DNA from: Mycolicibacterium parafortuitum
Lineage (GTDB): Bacteria > Actinomycetota > Actinomycetes > Mycobacteriales > Mycobacteriaceae
Direction of reading: 5' to 3'
NCBI RefSeq assembly: GCF_002086815.1
Contig: NZ_MVID01000002.1
Coordinates: 124,001 to 188,000 of the forward strand
DNA: 64,000 nt
Shown: positions 61,281 to 64,000 of the stretch, piece after piece
Layout of the letters: every line of letters starts with the position of its first letter
How positions within the stretch are numbered: position 1 is the first letter of the stretch
Notes under the pieces: generated by a model
What the model saw: the letters and a program-made list of their open reading frames with translations, nothing else
The model's database searches: none
Told to the model about the DNA's origin: nothing
Made by a program: the position numbers and the translations under genes

Positions 61281-61301
61281 GCAAGCGAAAGGATCGCCTC
61301 G

Positions 61302-62582
61302 ATGACCGACCTCGCGTCGATGGACTTCTTCTCCGATTTCGCGCTCAGCCAGGATCCCTACGCCTACTGGGACCACCTGCGCGCGTTGGGGCCGGTGTAC
61401 CAGGAGCCGCATCACGGAGTGTGGGCGGTGACGGGCTATCAGGAGGTGCTGGCGGCGTTCAAGGATCACGGGTCGTTCTCGGCGGTCAACGCGATCGGCG
61501 GACCGTTCCCGCCCCTGCCGTTCACGCCCGAGGGCGACGACATCTCCGAACAGATCGAGGCGCACCGCCACCTTTTCCCGATCCACGAGCACATGGTCGT
61601 GATGGATCCGCCCGCCCACGAACGGGCCCGCTCACTGCTGAACAAGCTGCTGACTCCTCGTCGCCTGAAGGAGAACGAGGACTACATGTGGCAGCTGGTC
61701 GACAGCCAGATCGACCGGATCGCCGGTAACGGACGCTGCGAGTTCCTGACCGAGTACGCCAAACCCTTTGCCACCTCGGCGATCATCGACCTTCTCGGGG
61801 TGCCGCAGGAGGACCGCGCGGAGTTCCTCGCCGCGCTGGGCGCCGAGCAACCGGACGGCTCCCGGGTCGGTGCGCTCGACGGCGCGCCCGTCGGATCCGA
61901 CCCGCTGCAGTACCTCGACGACAAGTTCCTCGGCTATCTCACCGAACGCCGTCGCGAGCCACGCGAGGACGTGCTGTCGGGGATGGCGACCGCGGTGTAC
62001 CCCGACGGGTCGACACCCGAGCTCATCGAGGTGGTCAAACCCGCGACGTTCCTGTTCGCGGCGGGCCAGGAGACGGTGACCAAACTGCTCAGCGCGGCCG
62101 CCAAGACACTGGCCGAACAGCCCGAATTCCAGGATGTGCTGCGGGAGAACCCGGACCGCATCCCGAACTTCATCGAAGAGTCGCTGCGGATGAACTCCCC
62201 CACCAAGGTGGACTTCCGCCTGGTGCGCAAGTCCACGACGCTCGGCGGGGTGCACCTGAAGGCAGGCAGCATCGTGATGCTCTGCCTCGGCGCCGCCAAC
62301 CGGGATCCGAGCAAGTTCGAGGATCCGCACACCTTCCGGCCGGAGCGCAAGAACGTCCGCGAGCACATCGCGTTCGGCCGCGGCATCCACACCTGCGCGG
62401 GCGCGCCGCTGGCGCGGGTCGAAGGGCAGATCACGGTGCGGCGACTGCTGGCCCGGCTGCGCGACATCCGGTTCGACGAATCGGCCCACGGCTCGGCCGA
62501 CGAGCGCCGGTTCGCCTACGACCCGACGTTCCTGCTGCGCGGCCTGTCGGCGCTGCACCTCGAATTCGACCCGGTGCCATGA
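61302..62582 (+). CDS. Cytochrome P450 of uncertain family
   Basis: The 426-residue P450 has the I-helix LFAAGQETVTKLL, in which the acid-alcohol pair is Glu-Thr, an ExxR in FIEESLRMN, and the heme loop FGRGIHTCAGAPLAR with Cys365. The opening SMDFFSDFALSQDPYAYWDHLRALGPV and HMVVMDPPAHERARSLLNKLLTPRRLKENE are typical of soluble actinobacterial P450s. I cannot give a family number. It overlaps the next SDR gene by four bases and has an AAAGGA ribosome site. The operator 61265-61280 suggests induction by the substrate of the TetR regulator. Confidence 0.9.
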   Translation: MTDLASMDFFSDFALSQDPYAYWDHLRALGPVYQEPHHGVWAVTGYQEVLAAFKDHGSFSAVNAIGGPFPPLPFTPEGDDISEQIEAHRHLFPIHEHMVVMDPPAHERARSLLNKLLTPRRLKENEDYMWQLVDSQIDRIAGNGRCEFLTEYAKPFATSAIIDLLGVPQEDRAEFLAALGAEQPDGSRVGALDGAPVGSDPLQYLDDKFLGYLTERRREPREDVLSGMATAVYPDGSTPELIEVVKPATFLFAAGQETVTKLLSAAAKTLAEQPEFQDVLRENPDRIPNFIEESLRMNSPTKVDFRLVRKSTTLGGVHLKAGSIVMLCLGAANRDPSKFEDPHTFRPERKNVREHIAFGRGIHTCAGAPLARVEGQITVRRLLARLRDIRFDESAHGSADERRFAYDPTFLLRGLSALHLEFDPVP

Positions 62583-63340
62583 CCTCTCGACGGGTGCTCA
62601 TCACCGGCGCCGGGCAGGGCGTCGGCCGCGGACTGGCGCTGGCCTTCGGCCGGTCCGGAGCCGAGGTGTTGGTCAACGATCTGCACCGGGAGCGCAGCGA
62701 CGAGGTCGCCGACGAGATCCGGTCCGCGGGCGGCAGCGCGGTGCCCGCACCGTTCGACGTGTGCGACTACGGGTCGGTGGTCTCCGCACTCGCCGACGCC
62801 GGACCGGTGGATGTGCTGGTCAACAATGCGGGCAACGCCGGCGCCGAGGGTTTCGGCGGCCGCGCCAAGTTCGCCGACACCGAACCGGCCGACTGGGAAC
62901 CGTTCCTGCGGGTCAACCTCTACGGCGTGCTGCACTGCACCCGCGCGGTGCTGCCGTCGATGATCGCCAACACGTGGGGACGCATCCTGACGATCGTGTC
63001 GGATGCGGGCCGCACCGGTGACCCCGGCGGTGCGGTCTACGGCGCCGCCAAGGCGGGTGCCGCCGGCCTCACCCGGTCGGTGGCGCTGGAGAACGGCCGT
63101 CACAACATCACCGCCAACAACATCTCGCTCGGAACGATGCGCACGCCGATGACCGAGCCGTTGTGGGCCGAGCACGCCGATTCCCCTCAGGCCAAGGAGA
63201 TCCTGCGCAACTATGCGGTCCGCAGGCCCGGCGTTCCCGAGGACGTCACCGAGTTGGCGCTGCTGCTGGCCGGCGATCAGGGGTCGTGGATCACCGGCCA
63301 GACGATCTGTGTCAACGGTGGCTACTCATTCGGCCTGTGA
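62579..63340 (+). CDS. Short-chain dehydrogenase/reductase coupled to the P450
   Basis: The 253-residue SDR has the cofactor motif [33 protein letters not shown] (Asp after strand 2, so NAD is likely), VNNAGNAG, the catalytic serine in [10 protein letters not shown] and YxxxK in [11 protein letters not shown]. PGxx after the YxxxK is replaced by LGTMRTPM. Start ATG 62579 overlaps the P450 stop (ATGA), so it is probably the second enzyme of a hydroxylation-then-oxidation pair. It is convergent with the acyl-CoA ligase gene and their ends overlap by 15 bases. Confidence 0.88.
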   Translation: MTSRRVLITGAGQGVGRGLALAFGRSGAEVLVNDLHRERSDEVADEIRSAGGSAVPAPFDVCDYGSVVSALADAGPVDVLVNNAGNAGAEGFGGRAKFADTEPADWEPFLRVNLYGVLHCTRAVLPSMIANTWGRILTIVSDAGRTGDPGGAVYGAAKAGAAGLTRSVALENGRHNITANNISLGTMRTPMTEPLWAEHADSPQAKEILRNYAVRRPGVPEDVTELALLLAGDQGSWITGQTICVNGGYSFGL

Positions 63341-64000
63341 GCCATTCCGATCGCGGAACTGTTCGCGCAGTTTGACTTTGAGCACCTTGCCGGTGGCGGT
63401 GTGCGGCAGCTCGTCGACGAACACCACATCGTCGGGCAGCCACCACTTCGCGACCTGACCGGACAGGTACTCCAGCAGATCCTCGCGGGTGGCGTCGTGC
63501 CCGTTGCGCAGCACCGCGATCAGCAACGGCCGTTCCTGCCATTTCGGGTGCGGCACACCGATCACCGCCGCCTCCGCGACGGCGGGATGGCCCATCGCGG
63601 CGTTCTCGAGGTCGATCGAGCTGACCCACTCCCCGCCCGATTTGATGACGTCCTTGGTGCGGTCCACCAGTTGCAGGTACCCGTCCGGGTCGATGGTCGC
63701 GACGTCACCGGTCGGGAAGAACCCGTCGCCGTCCAGCTTGTCGCCGCCCTCACCCCGGAAGTAGCCGCTGGCGATCCACGGCCCGCGTACCCACACCTCG
63801 CCGAAAGCCTTCCCATCCCAAGGGAGTTCGTTTCCGTCGTCGTCGACGATCTTGAAGTCGACGCCCCACACACCGCGGCCCTGTTTGAGCCTGAGCCGGT
63901 GCTGCTCGTCGAGGCCCAGCCCGGCGTGCTTGGGCAGCGGTCGCCCGACGACGCACAGCGGGCTGGTCTCGGTCATCCCCCAGCCCTGGAACGTCTCCGC
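63326..64000 (-). CDS. Acyl-CoA synthetase/ligase, C-terminal part (partial)
   Basis: The gene runs off the right edge; 225 codons including the stop are visible and the N-terminal half is missing. The visible region is the end of an ANL adenylating enzyme: [13 protein letters not shown] (A5 motif), [69 protein letters not shown] (A7-A8 hinge), and [18 protein letters not shown] with the catalytic lysine (A10). Fatty or aromatic acids are typical substrates of FadD-type enzymes with this WGMTETSP motif. Placing a CoA ligase beside the P450 and SDR genes fits a chain-activation step in a degradative pathway (inference). Confidence 0.92.
   Translation of the reverse strand, partial: AETFQGWGMTETSPLCVVGRPLPKHAGLGLDEQHRLRLKQGRGVWGVDFKIVDDDGNELPWDGKAFGEVWVRGPWIASGYFRGEGGDKLDGDGFFPTGDVATIDPDGYLQLVDRTKDVIKSGGEWVSSIDLENAAMGHPAVAEAAVIGVPHPKWQERPLLIAVLRNGHDATREDLLEYLSGQVAKWWLPDDVVFVDELPHTATGKVLKVKLREQFRDRNGSQAE

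Overview
This window is chromosomal DNA from a Mycobacteriaceae species, most likely a fast-growing Mycolicibacterium-type organism. It has high GC and strong third-position GC bias, and many genes start with GTG. Several genes have a -10 hexamer placed so that the transcript would begin at the start codon (leaderless mRNA). From about 0.6 kb to 58 kb the gene order follows, in reverse orientation, the M. tuberculosis segment Rv0812 down to Rv0760c; these locus names are recalled from family knowledge, not from a search. Some blocks are absent from that reference, and ptrB is intact rather than split.

0-42.6 kb is a purine-biosynthesis supercluster. purM, purF, purL, purQ, purS, purC, purB and purD all lie on the minus strand. 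Between them are other genes: PabC and a YgfZ-like protein, an M18 aminopeptidase, the encapsulin shell with its DyP peroxidase cargo, an FAD dehydrogenase, glutathione peroxidase, protease II, a DUF429-RelA/SpoT fusion, an amino acid permease and several regulators. Convergent gene ends are often separated by GC-rich palindromes that look like bidirectional terminators.

7.7-15.4 kb is a tightly overlapping six-gene plus-strand operon. It encodes a peptide/nickel-type ABC importer (lipoprotein, two permeases, one fused double ATPase), an NtaA/DszA-type FMN monooxygenase and a DszC/SfnB-like flavoprotein. It looks like an uptake-and-oxidation system, probably for an organosulfur or chelate-like compound. 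It is followed by an F420/FMN split-barrel gene with a textbook MerR-type promoter but no MerR gene nearby.

42.6-46.3 kb holds a CYP125-like P450 with a TetR regulator, an EspA/EspE-like candidate type VII secretion substrate with C-terminal repeats, and a lipoprotein.

46.3-64 kb is an oxidative catabolic region. On the minus strand are an uncharacterised protein, a carboxymuconolactone-decarboxylase-like protein, a 3-hydroxyisobutyrate-dehydrogenase-like protein, an SDR and an aldehyde dehydrogenase. Divergent from them is TetR-cyp123-SDR-cyp51-ferredoxin-SnoaL, then adhB-type alcohol dehydrogenase, a ketosteroid-isomerase-like protein and an SDR. The two arms share a GACAnnTGTC palindrome at the divergent TetR gene. 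The right end carries an LLM-class oxidoreductase, a mycofactocin-coupled SDR, a TetR gene, another P450 with an SDR, and a partial acyl-CoA ligase. Two matching CGATCGATCA operators flank that TetR gene. I saw no tRNA, rRNA, CRISPR array, insertion sequence or prophage.
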